Source: Bacteroidia bacterium (GTDB lineage Bacteria > Bacteroidota > Ignavibacteria > SZUA-365). From it: 64,000 nucleotides of DNA. Within the stretch, counting starts at the first letter, position 1. Each line of letters begins with the position of its first letter. The stretch is from assembly GCA_027493955.1 (NCBI GenBank), contig JAOSJT010000001.1, positions 635,131 through 699,130 of the forward strand, written 5' to 3'. This document shows, in pieces, positions 53,399 to 63,109 of the stretch. The notes under the pieces were generated by a model. It ran no database searches. It was not told the DNA's origin and saw only the letters and a list, made by a program, of their open reading frames with translations. The position numbers and the translations under genes are program-made.

Positions 53399-54961
53399 AT
53401 GGCAGAAGTACGACCCGATGAAGTATCGGCTATACTCCGTAAGCAACTGAGCGGCTTTGAAAGCGACATCGACACCTACGAGGTAGGCACGGTGCTGCAG
53501 GTGGGCGATAATGTCGCCCGCGTGTATGGTCTCCGAAACTGCCTGGCCGGCGAGCTGATCGAATTTCCGAATGAGATTTTCGGCATGGCACTGAACCTCG
53601 AAGAGGACAATGTCGGCTGTGTGCTCTTTGGTGAGTCGACCGGCGTGAAGGAGGGAGACACGGTCAAACGTACGGGACGCGTCGCCTCCATGCCTGTCGG
53701 TGAAGAAATGCTGGGGCGCGTCATCGATCCTCTCGGACGTCCGCTCGACGGGCGCGGTGTGATCAACACCGAAACGATCATGCCCATCGAACGCAAAGCG
53801 CTGGGTGTTCTGCAACGGCAGCCCGTGAAAGAACCGCTGCAGACGGGACTCAAGGCCATCGACTCCATGATTCCCATTGGTCGCGGACAGCGCGAGTTGA
53901 TCATCGGTGATCGTCAGACCGGAAAAACCGCGATCGCCCTCGATGCCATCATCAATCAGAAATACACGCACACGGAAGACGCGAAACGGCGCGGTGTGGA
54001 TCCCGTGTTCTGCATTTACGTCGCCATCGGCCAGAAAGCCAGCACGGTAGCCAATGTGCATGCCAAGCTCGAGGAAATGGGTGCGATGCCGTATACCACG
54101 GTCATCGTCGCGGACGCCAACAGTCCTGCTCCGCTGCAGTACATCGCTCCCTACTCGGGTGCCACGCTGGGCGAATTTTTCCGCGACAGCGGCCGTCACG
54201 CGCTCGTGGTGTATGATGACCTCTCCAAGCAGGCCGTCGCATACCGCGAATTGTCGCTTCTTCTGCGCCGTCCCCCGGGCCGCGAAGCGTATCCCGGCGA
54301 CGTGTTTTATCTGCATTCGCGGCTTCTCGAACGCGCGTCCAAGCTCAACGACGAGCTTGGCGGCGGCAGTCTGACAGCGCTCCCCATCATTGAGACGCAG
54401 GCGGGTGACGTATCCGCGTACATCCCGACCAATGTGATTTCGATCACCGACGGTCAGATTTATCTGGAGTCGAGCCTTTTCAACGCCGGACAGCGTCCCG
54501 CTGTGAACGTCGGTATTTCCGTGTCGCGTGTGGGCGGCAATGCGCAGATCAAAGCCATGAAACAGATCGCCGGCTCCCTCCGTCTCGATCTGGCGCAGTA
54601 TCGTGAACTCGAGGCTTTTGCGAAATTTGGTTCCGATCTTGACAAGAGCACGCAGCAGCTCCTGCGCCGCGGATCGCGCATGCTGTCGCTGCTCAAACAG
54701 AATCAGTACGAGCCCATGTCGGTGCAGGAACAGGTCGCAAGCGTGTTCGCGGGCATCAACGGCTTTCTCGACGAAATCCCGCTCGAAGAAGTCGCCCGTT
54801 TCGAGAAGGAATACGTCGAGCACCTGAAGACGCGCCATCCTGAGGTGATCAACGAGATCGCCGACGAGAAGAAATTGAGTGACGAACTTCAGGCAAAGAT
54901 GAAGGCGATACTGAAGGAATTCTCCGCATCGTTCGCCGTATCAATGACTTCGCACGGATAA
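53399..54961 (+). CDS. atpA: F-type ATP synthase subunit alpha
   Basis: 520 residues. P-loop GDRQTGKT at 170-177; [44 protein letters not shown] is the alpha-subunit signature region, followed by [25 protein letters not shown]. It provides the non-catalytic nucleotide sites of F1. The alpha-specific Gln replaces the catalytic Glu, as expected. Confidence 0.97.
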   Translation: MAEVRPDEVSAILRKQLSGFESDIDTYEVGTVLQVGDNVARVYGLRNCLAGELIEFPNEIFGMALNLEEDNVGCVLFGESTGVKEGDTVKRTGRVASMPVGEEMLGRVIDPLGRPLDGRGVINTETIMPIERKALGVLQRQPVKEPLQTGLKAIDSMIPIGRGQRELIIGDRQTGKTAIALDAIINQKYTHTEDAKRRGVDPVFCIYVAIGQKASTVANVHAKLEEMGAMPYTTVIVADANSPAPLQYIAPYSGATLGEFFRDSGRHALVVYDDLSKQAVAYRELSLLLRRPPGREAYPGDVFYLHSRLLERASKLNDELGGGSLTALPIIETQAGDVSAYIPTNVISITDGQIYLESSLFNAGQRPAVNVGISVSRVGGNAQIKAMKQIAGSLRLDLAQYRELEAFAKFGSDLDKSTQQLLRRGSRMLSLLKQNQYEPMSVQEQVASVFAGINGFLDEIPLEEVARFEKEYVEHLKTRHPEVINEIADEKKLSDELQAKMKAILKEFSASFAVSMTSHG

Positions 54962-54964
54962 TTC

Positions 54965-55855
54965 ATGGCGAATCTCCGGGAAATACGCAGCCGCATCAAT
55001 GGTGTGCGCAATACCAGCAAGATCACGCAGGCGATGAAGCTCGTCGCCGCAGCCAAGCTGCGTCGCGCACAAGACGCCATCGTGGCAGCACGTCCCTATG
55101 CCTACAGCATGCGGGAACTGGTGTCGCATCTGCTCAGCAAAGTGGATCGCTCGACACTTCCCGTCACCATGGGACGCGACGGCGATGGTCCGGTGCTCCT
55201 CATCGTGGTGACCGCTGATCGCGGTCTCTGCGGGGCTTTCAACACGAATATCATCAAAGCGGCGACACAGCGCATTCACAAGCACTGGAAGGACAGATAC
55301 GACCAGGGGAAACTGTCGCTTATCTGCATCGGACGTCGGGGATTTACCCATTTTTCGAAACGCGGCTACCCCATACTCGATCAGCGTATCGGCCTTGTGA
55401 ACTCCGCCGGATACTCCGATGCTGAAGCCATCATGCGCGACGCACTCCGTCGCTATCTCGATGGAGAGTTCGATGTGGTCGAAGTCGTGTACAACGAATT
55501 CAAATCCGTCGTCCAGCAGCGCATCGTGGAAGAACAGTTGCTCCCGCTACCTGTCGCCGAGGAGGAACAGGCTGGTCGCTACAAGCAATTCGTGGATTAC
55601 ATCTACGAACCGTCGGAAGTCGAACTGATGGAACAACTTATCCCTCGTCACCTCAACTTCCAGCTGCTTCGCATTTTGCTCGAATCGAATGCTTCTGAAC
55701 AGGGGGCGCGGATGACCGCCATGGATTCCGCAACGAGTAACGCCAAAGACCTGATTCATAATTTGCAGTTGCAGTATAACAGCGCGCGTCAGGCCAGTAT
55801 CACGACGGAGATTCTCGAAATCGTCAGTGGCGCAAACGCGTTGCGAGGTACCTAG
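54965..55855 (+). CDS. atpG: F-type ATP synthase subunit gamma
   Basis: 296 residues. It starts with the gamma signature NLREIRSRINGVRNTSKITQAMKLVAAAKLRRAQ and ends with the pairing helix MDSATSNAKDLIHNLQLQYNSARQASITTEILEIVSGANAL. It is the rotating central shaft. The operon ends here: atpD (beta) and atpC (epsilon) do not follow and are not in the window, as in Chlorobi/Bacteroidetes genomes where atpDC is separate. Confidence 0.97.
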   Translation: MANLREIRSRINGVRNTSKITQAMKLVAAAKLRRAQDAIVAARPYAYSMRELVSHLLSKVDRSTLPVTMGRDGDGPVLLIVVTADRGLCGAFNTNIIKAATQRIHKHWKDRYDQGKLSLICIGRRGFTHFSKRGYPILDQRIGLVNSAGYSDAEAIMRDALRRYLDGEFDVVEVVYNEFKSVVQQRIVEEQLLPLPVAEEEQAGRYKQFVDYIYEPSEVELMEQLIPRHLNFQLLRILLESNASEQGARMTAMDSATSNAKDLIHNLQLQYNSARQASITTEILEIVSGANALRGT

Positions 55856-56030
55856 CCGCCCGTAGCGGCCGGATCAGGCGGACGTACGCCGAGGCAGGGC
55901 GCAGAAAATGACATCCCGCGGCGGGCTATGACGGGTGTTCCGTTTTTACCGTAGAGAGAGCATGGCGCGCAGTCCGTGCTCTTTTCGTTTCACCGCATTG
56001 TCATGTATCGCAATTGACGTTGATTCCAGC

Positions 56031-56390
56031 ATGATTGTCCACCCAGACTTCCGGCACGGCGCGCGTCTGTTTGACGACCGTCGTTTCTTTGAAGCTCATG
56101 ATGTCTGGGAGGAATTGTGGATGGAAACCCCTGGCGAAAGGCGTGTGTTTTATCAGGGCATGATTCAGGCGGCAGTCGCGTATTATCATGCCTCGAATGG
56201 TAACGGAAAGGGCGCCGCACATCTGCTGGAACGATCAATGGAAAAACTGGAGCACTTTACTCCGCAGTGTGAAGGCGTTGACGTACAGAAACTGCTCCTT
56301 GCCCTGAAAGCCCATCTGGGTTACTTTGTTGAAGGCCTGAAAATGGGCTCCATTTCTTTACCCGACGATTGTCCGAAACTCGGTTTATAA
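56031..56390 (+). CDS. DUF309 family protein
   Basis: 119 residues from ATG 56031, chosen because family similarity starts with [21 protein letters not shown]; an upstream ATG at 55962 is possible. The helical family motif ([45 protein letters not shown]) is clear. The function of DUF309 proteins is not established. No Shine-Dalgarno is visible for either start. It precedes the ferredoxin gene by 16 nt. Confidence 0.78.
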   Translation: MIVHPDFRHGARLFDDRRFFEAHDVWEELWMETPGERRVFYQGMIQAAVAYYHASNGNGKGAAHLLERSMEKLEHFTPQCEGVDVQKLLLALKAHLGYFVEGLKMGSISLPDDCPKLGL

Positions 56391-56406
56391 ACTCCCGGAG
56401 GATATC

Positions 56407-56739
56407 ATGGCGATTTACATCACCGACGAATGCATCAATTGTGGCGCATGCGAGCCCGAATGCCCCAACACCGCCATTTACGAAGGCGGCGCGGGCTGGG
56501 AGCTCGGTGGCCAAAAATACGGAGAGGGCGACAACGCTCCGTCCGGCGCCGACGGATTCTGGTCCGCGGATTATTTCTACATCGTGCCCGACAAGTGCAC
56601 CGAATGTGTTGGCTTTCACGACGAACCGCAGTGCGCGGCCGTGTGTCCGGTAGACTGCTGTCTGCCCGATCCGAAACATGTCGAGAGCAAGGAGGTTCTT
56701 CTCGAGAGAGTCGCCTATCTCGACAGTCTTGGTCGTTGA
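56407..56739 (+). CDS. Two-cluster [4Fe-4S] ferredoxin, Chlorobium type
   Basis: 110 residues with GGAGG ahead of the start. Cluster 1: [17 protein letters not shown]. Cluster 2: [22 protein letters not shown], with the eight-residue insert between its second and third Cys that marks the Chlorobium/Azotobacter-type low-potential ferredoxins. It shuttles electrons in the cytoplasm, in green sulfur bacteria to pyruvate:ferredoxin oxidoreductase and similar enzymes. A hairpin terminator follows. Confidence 0.93.
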   Translation: MAIYITDECINCGACEPECPNTAIYEGGAGWELGGQKYGEGDNAPSGADGFWSADYFYIVPDKCTECVGFHDEPQCAAVCPVDCCLPDPKHVESKEVLLERVAYLDSLGR

Positions 56740-56762
56740 TCGACGTATTGTGAACTGGAAAG

Positions 56763-56784
56763 AGGCCGGCTGCAGCCGGCCTTT
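56763..56784 (+). terminator. Terminator after the ferredoxin gene
   Basis: The perfect palindrome AGGCCGGCTGCAGCCGGCCT followed by TT and preceded by AAAG, 24 bp after the ferredoxin stop. It separates ferredoxin from the next gene. Confidence 0.75.
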
Positions 56785-56812
56785 CATTGATGGCATTCAG
56801 GAAAGGGATAGC

Positions 56813-57682
56813 ATGACCTTTGGCCGTTACGAGATTTTTCTCATCGAATCAGGAAGATTCCGCCTCGACGGAGGCGCCATGTTCGGTGTGGTTCCGAAGC
56901 CGATGTGGGAAAAAGTCAACGAAGTGGACGCACAGAATCGCGTCGCGATGACGATGCGTTCGCTTGTGTTGCGCGACGAGAAACGCGTGATTCTTGTCGA
57001 CACAGGCGTGGGCGACAAGGACGGGGAAAAATTCCAATCGATATACGCCATTGATCACTCGCAGTTCAGATTGGCGGATCAACTGGCCGCTCTCGGCATC
57101 GCGACGGAAGATGTGACGGATGTAGTGCTGACGCATTTGCATTTCGACCATGTGGGCGGCTGCGTCCGTCGCATGGGTGAGCGACTGGAACCGGTGTTCA
57201 CGCATGCAAGGCATTACGTGCAACAGCGTCACTGGGATTGGGCGATGCGTCCTTCGGACAAGGACAAGGCCAGTTTTATCCCGGACAACTACCTTCCTCT
57301 CCACGACGCGGGATTGTTGTCCTTTCTGGATGGCGAGACGGAATTGTTCGAGGGCCTTCACCTGGAAATCGTGAATGGCCATACCTTTGCGCAGCAAATG
57401 GTGCGCATTGCCGGTGATGGCCGTTCCTTGCTGTATGCCGCTGATCTGATCCCCATGAGTGCGCATATTCCGGCACCGTGGATCATGAGTTACGATCTCC
57501 AGCCCCTCGTTACGCTGGAAGAGAAGCTTCGCGTACTGGATCGTTCCGCCCGGGAGGGTGACATTGTGTTGTTCGAACATGATACCGGAACGGAAGCGGC
57601 GAGCATCGTCAGAACGGAAAAGGGCTACACCGCCGGCGTTCGCGGAAGGCTTGCGGACGTGCTGAATGAAAACGCCGCATAG
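56813..57682 (+). CDS. Metallo-beta-lactamase-fold hydrolase
   Basis: 289 residues from MTFGRYEIFLIESG, with GAAAGGG upstream. The dinuclear zinc motif is THLHFDHVGG (HxHxDH). ILVDTGVGD, NGHTFAQQMVRI (third His) and LLYAADLIPM (bridging Asp) complete the site. The layout resembles lactonase/quorum-quenching and YtnP-like MBL proteins, but the substrate is not known. It lies 12 nt before the Rieske gene, which suggests a shared transcript. Confidence 0.85.
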   Translation: MTFGRYEIFLIESGRFRLDGGAMFGVVPKPMWEKVNEVDAQNRVAMTMRSLVLRDEKRVILVDTGVGDKDGEKFQSIYAIDHSQFRLADQLAALGIATEDVTDVVLTHLHFDHVGGCVRRMGERLEPVFTHARHYVQQRHWDWAMRPSDKDKASFIPDNYLPLHDAGLLSFLDGETELFEGLHLEIVNGHTFAQQMVRIAGDGRSLLYAADLIPMSAHIPAPWIMSYDLQPLVTLEEKLRVLDRSAREGDIVLFEHDTGTEAASIVRTEKGYTAGVRGRLADVLNENAA

Positions 57683-57694
57683 TCCGGTACAGCC

Positions 57695-58021
57695 ATGGTG
57701 TATCGCGTAGCGTCACTGAACGAATTGCGCCCGAACGCGGGAAGAGCGTTTAACGCGGGAGAGTACAATCTCGCGCTCTTTCTTTTGGAAGGACGCGTGT
57801 ACGCTATAGAAAATCTCTGTCCGCATCAGCACATCCCCGTGCTCTCCGAGGGCAGTCTCGAGGGGACGGTGCTCACCTGTCCCATGCACGGATGGCGCTA
57901 CGATATCACAAGCGGTGCCTGTGTACACGCCAGCGGGCGCGTCAAGACCTTTGTCACAGAGATTCGTGACGGAGATGTGTATGTTGAAATCGACGAGGAC
58001 GAGCATGAATCCTGGTGGTGA
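57695..58021 (+). CDS. Rieske [2Fe-2S] ferredoxin
   Basis: 108 residues. The cluster ligands are CPHQH and CPMHGW (CxH...CxxH). No membrane anchor, so it is a soluble NirD/dioxygenase-ferredoxin-like protein. It overlaps queG by 17 nt. The redox partner is not evident; the adjacent hydrolase and iron-sulfur proteins are candidates. Confidence 0.9.
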   Translation: MVYRVASLNELRPNAGRAFNAGEYNLALFLLEGRVYAIENLCPHQHIPVLSEGSLEGTVLTCPMHGWRYDITSGACVHASGRVKTFVTEIRDGDVYVEIDEDEHESWW

Positions 58022-58970
58022 AGACGTACAGCGACGCACGCGTGAGATACGCTCCGCTGCACTCGCGCTCGGATTCAGCCATGTCGGCTTCGCCGCGGCG
58101 CAGGAGTTACGCGACGAACGTGTGCACCTCGATCAATGGCTGGCGCAGGGCCATCATGCAGCGATGCTCTGGATGGGGAGCGACGTCGCAAAGCGCACCG
58201 ATCCACGTGCCGTGCTTCCGGGAGCGCGCTCGGTGATCTCCGTGGCGATGAACTACTACACATCCGAGGCGCACCGCGGCGAACCCGGCACAGCAAAGAT
58301 CTCCCGCTACGCCTGGGGCGACGATTATCACGACATCGTAGGTGAACGTCTTGAACAACTGGAGAAGCTCCTCCACGATATGCTGCCGGAGGTGCGAACG
58401 CGGCGCTACTGCGATACGGGGCCCGTTATGGACAAAGCATGGGCTGTGCGCGCGGGTATCGGCTGGTTGGGAAAAAACGGCAACGTGATCACCCGTGATC
58501 TCGGCTCCTGGGTGTTTCTGGGCGAAATTCTGGCAACATGCGATTTTGTGTACGATCAGCCGATGGCGGATTTCTGCGGGACGTGTACGCTCTGTATCGA
58601 AGCGTGTCCGACGCAGGCCATCGTTGCGCCGACGGTGGTCGATTCCCGGCGCTGTCTGTCCTGGTTGACCATAGAGTGCCGTGACGAGGAATTGCCGTTG
58701 CGCGAAGGAATGCGCATGGATGGATGGGTCTTCGGCTGCGATGTGTGTCAGGACGTGTGCCCGTGGAATTCCTTTGCACGGGAAAGCGCCGAGCCCGGAT
58801 TTCAACCCCGCAGTGCCAACATTTCTCCTCCGCTCGCCGAGTTGGCGGTCATAGGCGACGAGGAATTTCGCGAACGATTTCGCCGGAGTCCGGTCAAGCG
58901 TTGCAAACCATGGGGAATGCGGCGGAATGCGCGAACCGTTTCCGCGGAAAATGAATCAAACGTAGATTAG
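58005..58970 (+). CDS. queG: Epoxyqueuosine reductase QueG
   Basis: 321 residues from ATG 58005, with GAGG upstream and overlapping the Rieske gene. GFSHVGFAAAQEL, YCDTGPVMDKAWAVRAGIGWLGKNGNVI and the two [4Fe-4S] motifs CGTCTLCIEACPTQAI and CDVCQDVCPWN are QueG hallmarks. This cobalamin-dependent enzyme reduces epoxyqueuosine to queuosine in tRNA wobble modification. Slightly short at the C-terminus relative to enzymes with HEAT repeats. Confidence 0.95.
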   Translation: MNPGGEDVQRRTREIRSAALALGFSHVGFAAAQELRDERVHLDQWLAQGHHAAMLWMGSDVAKRTDPRAVLPGARSVISVAMNYYTSEAHRGEPGTAKISRYAWGDDYHDIVGERLEQLEKLLHDMLPEVRTRRYCDTGPVMDKAWAVRAGIGWLGKNGNVITRDLGSWVFLGEILATCDFVYDQPMADFCGTCTLCIEACPTQAIVAPTVVDSRRCLSWLTIECRDEELPLREGMRMDGWVFGCDVCQDVCPWNSFARESAEPGFQPRSANISPPLAELAVIGDEEFRERFRRSPVKRCKPWGMRRNARTVSAENESNVD

Positions 58971-58999
58971 AAACCTCAGCACATCATCAAGAGAGAAAC

Positions 59000-59944
59000 A
59001 TGGAACATCGCAAAGTCATCATCATCGGTTCAGGTCCCGCCGGCCTCACCGCCGCGCTGTATGCCGCACGCGCCAATCTTTTTCCGCTCGTATTCGAGGG
59101 TAATCAGCCGGGCGGACAGCTCACGATCACGACGGAAGTGGAGAATTACCCCGGTTTCCCGGAGGGCATCACCGGTCCCAAGCTCATGGATGAAATGCGC
59201 AAGCAGGCGCATCGCTTCGGAGCCGAAAGCAAGTACGAGCATGTGACCGCCGTGGATTTCGGGGCGACGCCTTTCCGTGTCATGGTGGGCGACGCGGCGT
59301 ATACCGCCGACAGCATTATTGTCTCCACCGGAGCGTCCGCGCGTCTGCTCGGCCTGGAAAGTGAAAAAGAGTACATGGGGTACGGCGTTTCCGCCTGCGC
59401 CACCTGCGACGGGTTTTTCTTCAAGAATCAGGAAGTCGCCGTCGTCGGTGGGGGGGACACGGCAATAGAAGAGGCCCTGTTCCTGACAAAGTATGCGACG
59501 AGGGTGACAATCATCCATCGTCGCGACGAGTTGCGCGCATCCAAGATTATGCGGGAACGCGCGCTCAACAATCCGAAAATCGCGTTCAAATGGAATTCCG
59601 TGGTGGAGGAAGTGAAAGGGAAGGAAGAATTCGGAGCGAAGCGCCTCACACATCTTGCGCTGCGCGACGTCACGTCAAACGCGACGGAAGATTTTCCCGT
59701 CGACGGTCTCTTCATCGGCATCGGGCATCAGCCGAACACCGACCTGTTCAAAGGCCTGCTCGATATGGACGAGAACGGCTACCTGGTCACCAGGAGCAAG
59801 AGCACGTACACCAATATAGACGGAGTGTTCGCCTGTGGCGACGTGCAGGATCACGTGTACCGACAGGCCGTTTCCGCCGCCGGAAGCGGATGCATGGCAG
59901 CCATAGACGCGGAGCGCTGGCTCGCCGCTCGTGGCATTGAGTAA
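59000..59944 (+). CDS. trxB: Thioredoxin reductase
   Basis: 314 residues, normal length. FAD motif VIIIGSGPAGLTAALYAARA, NADPH motif VAVVGGGDTAIEEALFL with HRRDELRAS, and the redox-active pair Cys133-Ala-Thr-Cys136 in SACATCDGFF. The C-terminal FAD motif is GVFACGDVQDHVYRQAVSAAGSGCMAA. It keeps thioredoxin reduced using NADPH. A strong terminator follows. Confidence 0.97.
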   Translation: MEHRKVIIIGSGPAGLTAALYAARANLFPLVFEGNQPGGQLTITTEVENYPGFPEGITGPKLMDEMRKQAHRFGAESKYEHVTAVDFGATPFRVMVGDAAYTADSIIVSTGASARLLGLESEKEYMGYGVSACATCDGFFFKNQEVAVVGGGDTAIEEALFLTKYATRVTIIHRRDELRASKIMRERALNNPKIAFKWNSVVEEVKGKEEFGAKRLTHLALRDVTSNATEDFPVDGLFIGIGHQPNTDLFKGLLDMDENGYLVTRSKSTYTNIDGVFACGDVQDHVYRQAVSAAGSGCMAAIDAERWLAARGIE

Positions 59945-59969
59945 CACGAGAGCAATTTTCATGACAGTG

Positions 59970-59991
59970 AATGCCCGCTTCGGCGGGCATT
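59970..59991 (+). terminator. Terminator after trxB
   Basis: A perfect 9-bp stem (AATGCCCGC / GCGGGCATT) with a TTCG tetraloop, followed by TTATTTAT, 25 bp after the trxB stop. Confidence 0.85.
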
Positions 59992-60256
59992 TTATTTATC
60001 ATCCCAAGGGAATCCCGGAACAGTCCTACGCTGGCGGCACCGCGTCAAAGCCAAGGAAAGAGGACGCTCAACATTAATTTATTGTAAGGTTGTCCGATTC
60101 TATTGCTACGGCGGTCATCCCTGTGTAGATTAGCAACGGATCATGTGGTCTGTTGTTTCCGCCGACATGCTCCGGTCAGATACGCAACGCTTCTGTCGGT
60201 CTCCTTCAAGCCGGAAGATAGTGGAATATTAAGGAATCAAATTGTCGGAGGATGTT
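59992..60256. other. A+T-rich leader before the mosaic T9SS gene
   Basis: About 265 bp between the trxB terminator and ATG 60257, more A+T-rich than the surrounding genome and continuous in composition with the start of the next gene. No gene seen; it should hold that gene's promoter. GGAGG at 60247-60251 is its ribosome site. Confidence 0.5.
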
Positions 60257-63043
60257 ATGCGAAGTAAGTCAGCACAGATATTTGGAACTATCATCATTGC
60301 ATTCGTACTGATAGTACCCAATTATATATCGCAAGGTCAAATCTATTCAATTGCATCCGGACAATGGACTGATATCACAACCTGGAGTACATCAGGGATA
60401 CCTGGTGTTGGTTCACGAGTCGTCGTCTCTACAGGTCATACTGTTACCTTAATTGCAAGTTCAGCAGTAACAATCAGAGAGGTTGTGGTTGAACCAAATG
60501 CACAGTTGGTGATAGATGGTGGTGAGCTGTATATGGGTACTAGTGGGATGAGCCGCCAGTTGCTGGTGAATGGAGCCCTATCGATAATAAACGGTGGGTA
60601 TATTGAGACGAATGGTGCTGAAATTACAATCAACGGTTCGATGCTCTTGAATACGAGTATGGGTATTGACGCTGGGCTTTCGATATTCACCGTAAATTCA
60701 CTTGCAGAAGTCGATATTCAAAATGGATCCTTTTACTGTCTTGATTTCCGTCTGCTTTCTGACGGAGCGCTGTACATTGACGGTGGAAACGGGATCAATG
60801 CGCTTGGAGCAGTGAATATTTCGGGATTGCTGTCTTCACGCGGTGCATTTCCAACTACTAGGGTGTTTAACTCAAGTGGTCCCTTTACCGTCTCTGGGGT
60901 GCTGACTGTTGGTGCAACAACTGTTTCTGGAAACTATCTGCTTTCACAACCAATCACGCTCCTGAACGGAAGTGAGGTTCGCTATGTGAGGGCGGGAAAT
61001 CAGACGATTGAACCGGCACTAAGTTACCATGGCTTGAGACTTTCTGGGAGCGGAAACAAATCCGTGTCTTCTGTGCTCTCCGTATCCGACAAGTTTTTAA
61101 TCAAAGACAACGCCCGCTTTGTTAACACCAACAATTCGACTGTGAATTTTGGATCGAATCTGATGGACAGCAGCGCCACGACGAATCATCAGTTCGGAAG
61201 CGGGAATTACAATTTTACCGGTACCACCATCGCCGCGACCAGCGCGTTGGATTTCAGCGGCAGTACGGTCACTTTCAGCGGCAGTTCTGTGACAATCGGT
61301 GACGGCTCCCTGGGCAATGCGCCGATTACGTTCGGCACGGTGAACGTGACCAATACAAACACCATTCTCACCCTCGGCAGCAACGCGTTTTCCGGCCATA
61401 TTGCGTTCACGGGACCGCTCGCCATGAGCGGCACCAACGCCGCCCTGTATGCCACGGGCGGTACGTTGACATTGGCCTCGCTCAACGCTTCCGGAACCTA
61501 CGCCTACGTCGACCTTGCCAACAGTGCGGTCACCGTCGTCGGCAATCTGCAGTGCGCGGCGGATATGCGCATTGCCGCGCCCACCACCGTCGGCGGCTAT
61601 TGCGCTACGGGTGGCGACCTCCTCATCGACAATGAACTCGATGTGAGCGGCAATACCAATGTCGGCGGTGGATTGTTCGGCAGTTCCAGCGGTGCGGGCA
61701 CGAACACCTTCACCGGTGCGGTGACGGTGAGTGGTCCGGAAATCTCCATCACAGGCGGCAGCGTGACGCTGACGTCCGGGCTGGTGCACTCGACCGCGGC
61801 GACCGGCTCGTACTGTACGCTCGGCGGTACGCTCACTGTCGGCGCAGGAACCACCGTGGCGCTGAATTCGGAAACCGTGAATTTCACCGGAAACCTCTCC
61901 TTCCATACGCTGGCCGTTACGAATGCGAACGGTGTGTGCAACGCGACATCGGATTTTTCCGTCGCTCATACAGCCAACTTCGCAAAAGATGTGAACATGC
62001 CCGGCAAAACGCTCACCTTCCTGAACTCCGCTCCGCTGACCAGCATGCTCGGAAACGGCGAAGTCGTCGGTACTGTGTACCGTACCCTCCAGACGGCGGG
62101 GAAGTACACCTTCAATGGTCAATACGCCACCCTGATGATCCCGACTCTCTCCGGCGACGAAGACTACAGCTTCACGTTCATGAAAATGGCACCGGATCAG
62201 CAGGCCATCAGCCGTTGCTATGACATTCGTCGCATCGGCTCGAACCTTACACCGGCTTCCGGGACGTACACGCTCGGCTTACAGTACAAAGACACCGAGC
62301 TGAACGGAAACGATGAAAACACCTTGTTGCTCTGCTATGGTACCTACGGGAGCGCGGGAGAGGATCAGTTCCTGAAACTCTCCACAAGTAATGTGAACAA
62401 CTCCGCGAATATCGTGACCTATGTGTACGACGGGACAATGAGTCTCAATCAGCGCTATACCCTCGCCGATGTGAATGCGCCGCTCCCGGTTGAACTGGTG
62501 TCGTTCAGTGGAAGGCGTAAGTCCCATGGCGTGGAGCTGCGCTGGGCGACCGCAACAGAGCTCAACAACTACGGCTTCGACGTCGAGCGTTCATTCGCCC
62601 GTGATAAGGGATACACGAGCATTGGCTTTGTGGAAGGCAAGGGCAGCAGCTTCACGCGTTCGGAATACCGCTTCACCGATGCGTCCGCGCCCGGGAAAAC
62701 GCTGTATTACAGACTGCGGCAAATTGACCGCGACGGCGGCGAGAGCTATGGTCCCGTTGTCGAAATCAGCGGTGACGCACCGGTGTTCGAACTGTCGAAT
62801 TATCCCAATCCGTTCAATCCGACGACCACCATCAGTTTTGTGAGCATGGAGGATGGTGAAGCCATTATTACCGTGGTCAACAGTCTCGGTGAAACTGTCG
62901 CGCAACCCTTTGCCTCGCCGGTCCTTCGCGGAGAGCGTGTATCCGTTCCGTTCGACGCCGCCGCATTGCCGGGTGGAGTGTATTTCTATCACCTGACCAT
63001 CGGCTCAACCGTGAGCAGCGGCAAAATGCTTCTTGTGAAATAG
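60257..63043 (+). CDS. Large T9SS surface protein with G8-like start and compositional mosaic
   Basis: 928 residues from ATG 60257, set by GGAGG. Signal peptide, then ASGQWTDITTWSTSGIPG, which resembles the start of G8/pectate-lyase-like extracellular repeats. A long series of short beta strands (TVTFSGSSVTIGDG, FTGAVTVSGPEISITGG) suggests a beta-helix or adhesin shaft to about 690. A fibronectin-like unit (LPVELVSFSGRRKSHGVELRWATATELNNYGFDVERS) and a type A sorting domain (YPNPFNPTTTISF, ALPGGVYFYHL) end the protein. The first 900 bp are markedly A+T-rich and the remainder G+C-rich. Function unknown, probably surface attachment. Confidence 0.87.
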   Translation: MRSKSAQIFGTIIIAFVLIVPNYISQGQIYSIASGQWTDITTWSTSGIPGVGSRVVVSTGHTVTLIASSAVTIREVVVEPNAQLVIDGGELYMGTSGMSRQLLVNGALSIINGGYIETNGAEITINGSMLLNTSMGIDAGLSIFTVNSLAEVDIQNGSFYCLDFRLLSDGALYIDGGNGINALGAVNISGLLSSRGAFPTTRVFNSSGPFTVSGVLTVGATTVSGNYLLSQPITLLNGSEVRYVRAGNQTIEPALSYHGLRLSGSGNKSVSSVLSVSDKFLIKDNARFVNTNNSTVNFGSNLMDSSATTNHQFGSGNYNFTGTTIAATSALDFSGSTVTFSGSSVTIGDGSLGNAPITFGTVNVTNTNTILTLGSNAFSGHIAFTGPLAMSGTNAALYATGGTLTLASLNASGTYAYVDLANSAVTVVGNLQCAADMRIAAPTTVGGYCATGGDLLIDNELDVSGNTNVGGGLFGSSSGAGTNTFTGAVTVSGPEISITGGSVTLTSGLVHSTAATGSYCTLGGTLTVGAGTTVALNSETVNFTGNLSFHTLAVTNANGVCNATSDFSVAHTANFAKDVNMPGKTLTFLNSAPLTSMLGNGEVVGTVYRTLQTAGKYTFNGQYATLMIPTLSGDEDYSFTFMKMAPDQQAISRCYDIRRIGSNLTPASGTYTLGLQYKDTELNGNDENTLLLCYGTYGSAGEDQFLKLSTSNVNNSANIVTYVYDGTMSLNQRYTLADVNAPLPVELVSFSGRRKSHGVELRWATATELNNYGFDVERSFARDKGYTSIGFVEGKGSSFTRSEYRFTDASAPGKTLYYRLRQIDRDGGESYGPVVEISGDAPVFELSNYPNPFNPTTTISFVSMEDGEAIITVVNSLGETVAQPFASPVLRGERVSVPFDAAALPGGVYFYHLTIGSTVSSGKMLLVK

Positions 63044-63109
63044 ACCGCGGATCGGGCGAACCGCTCTGTCAGGACGTCATTCCACCCTGGCAACAGTGCG
63101 TTTCTCGCT

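Noticed and set aside
53216-54838. 540-residue minus-strand open frame opposite atpA.
   Set aside because: Shadow of atpA codon bias; His/Arg-rich translation without domains.
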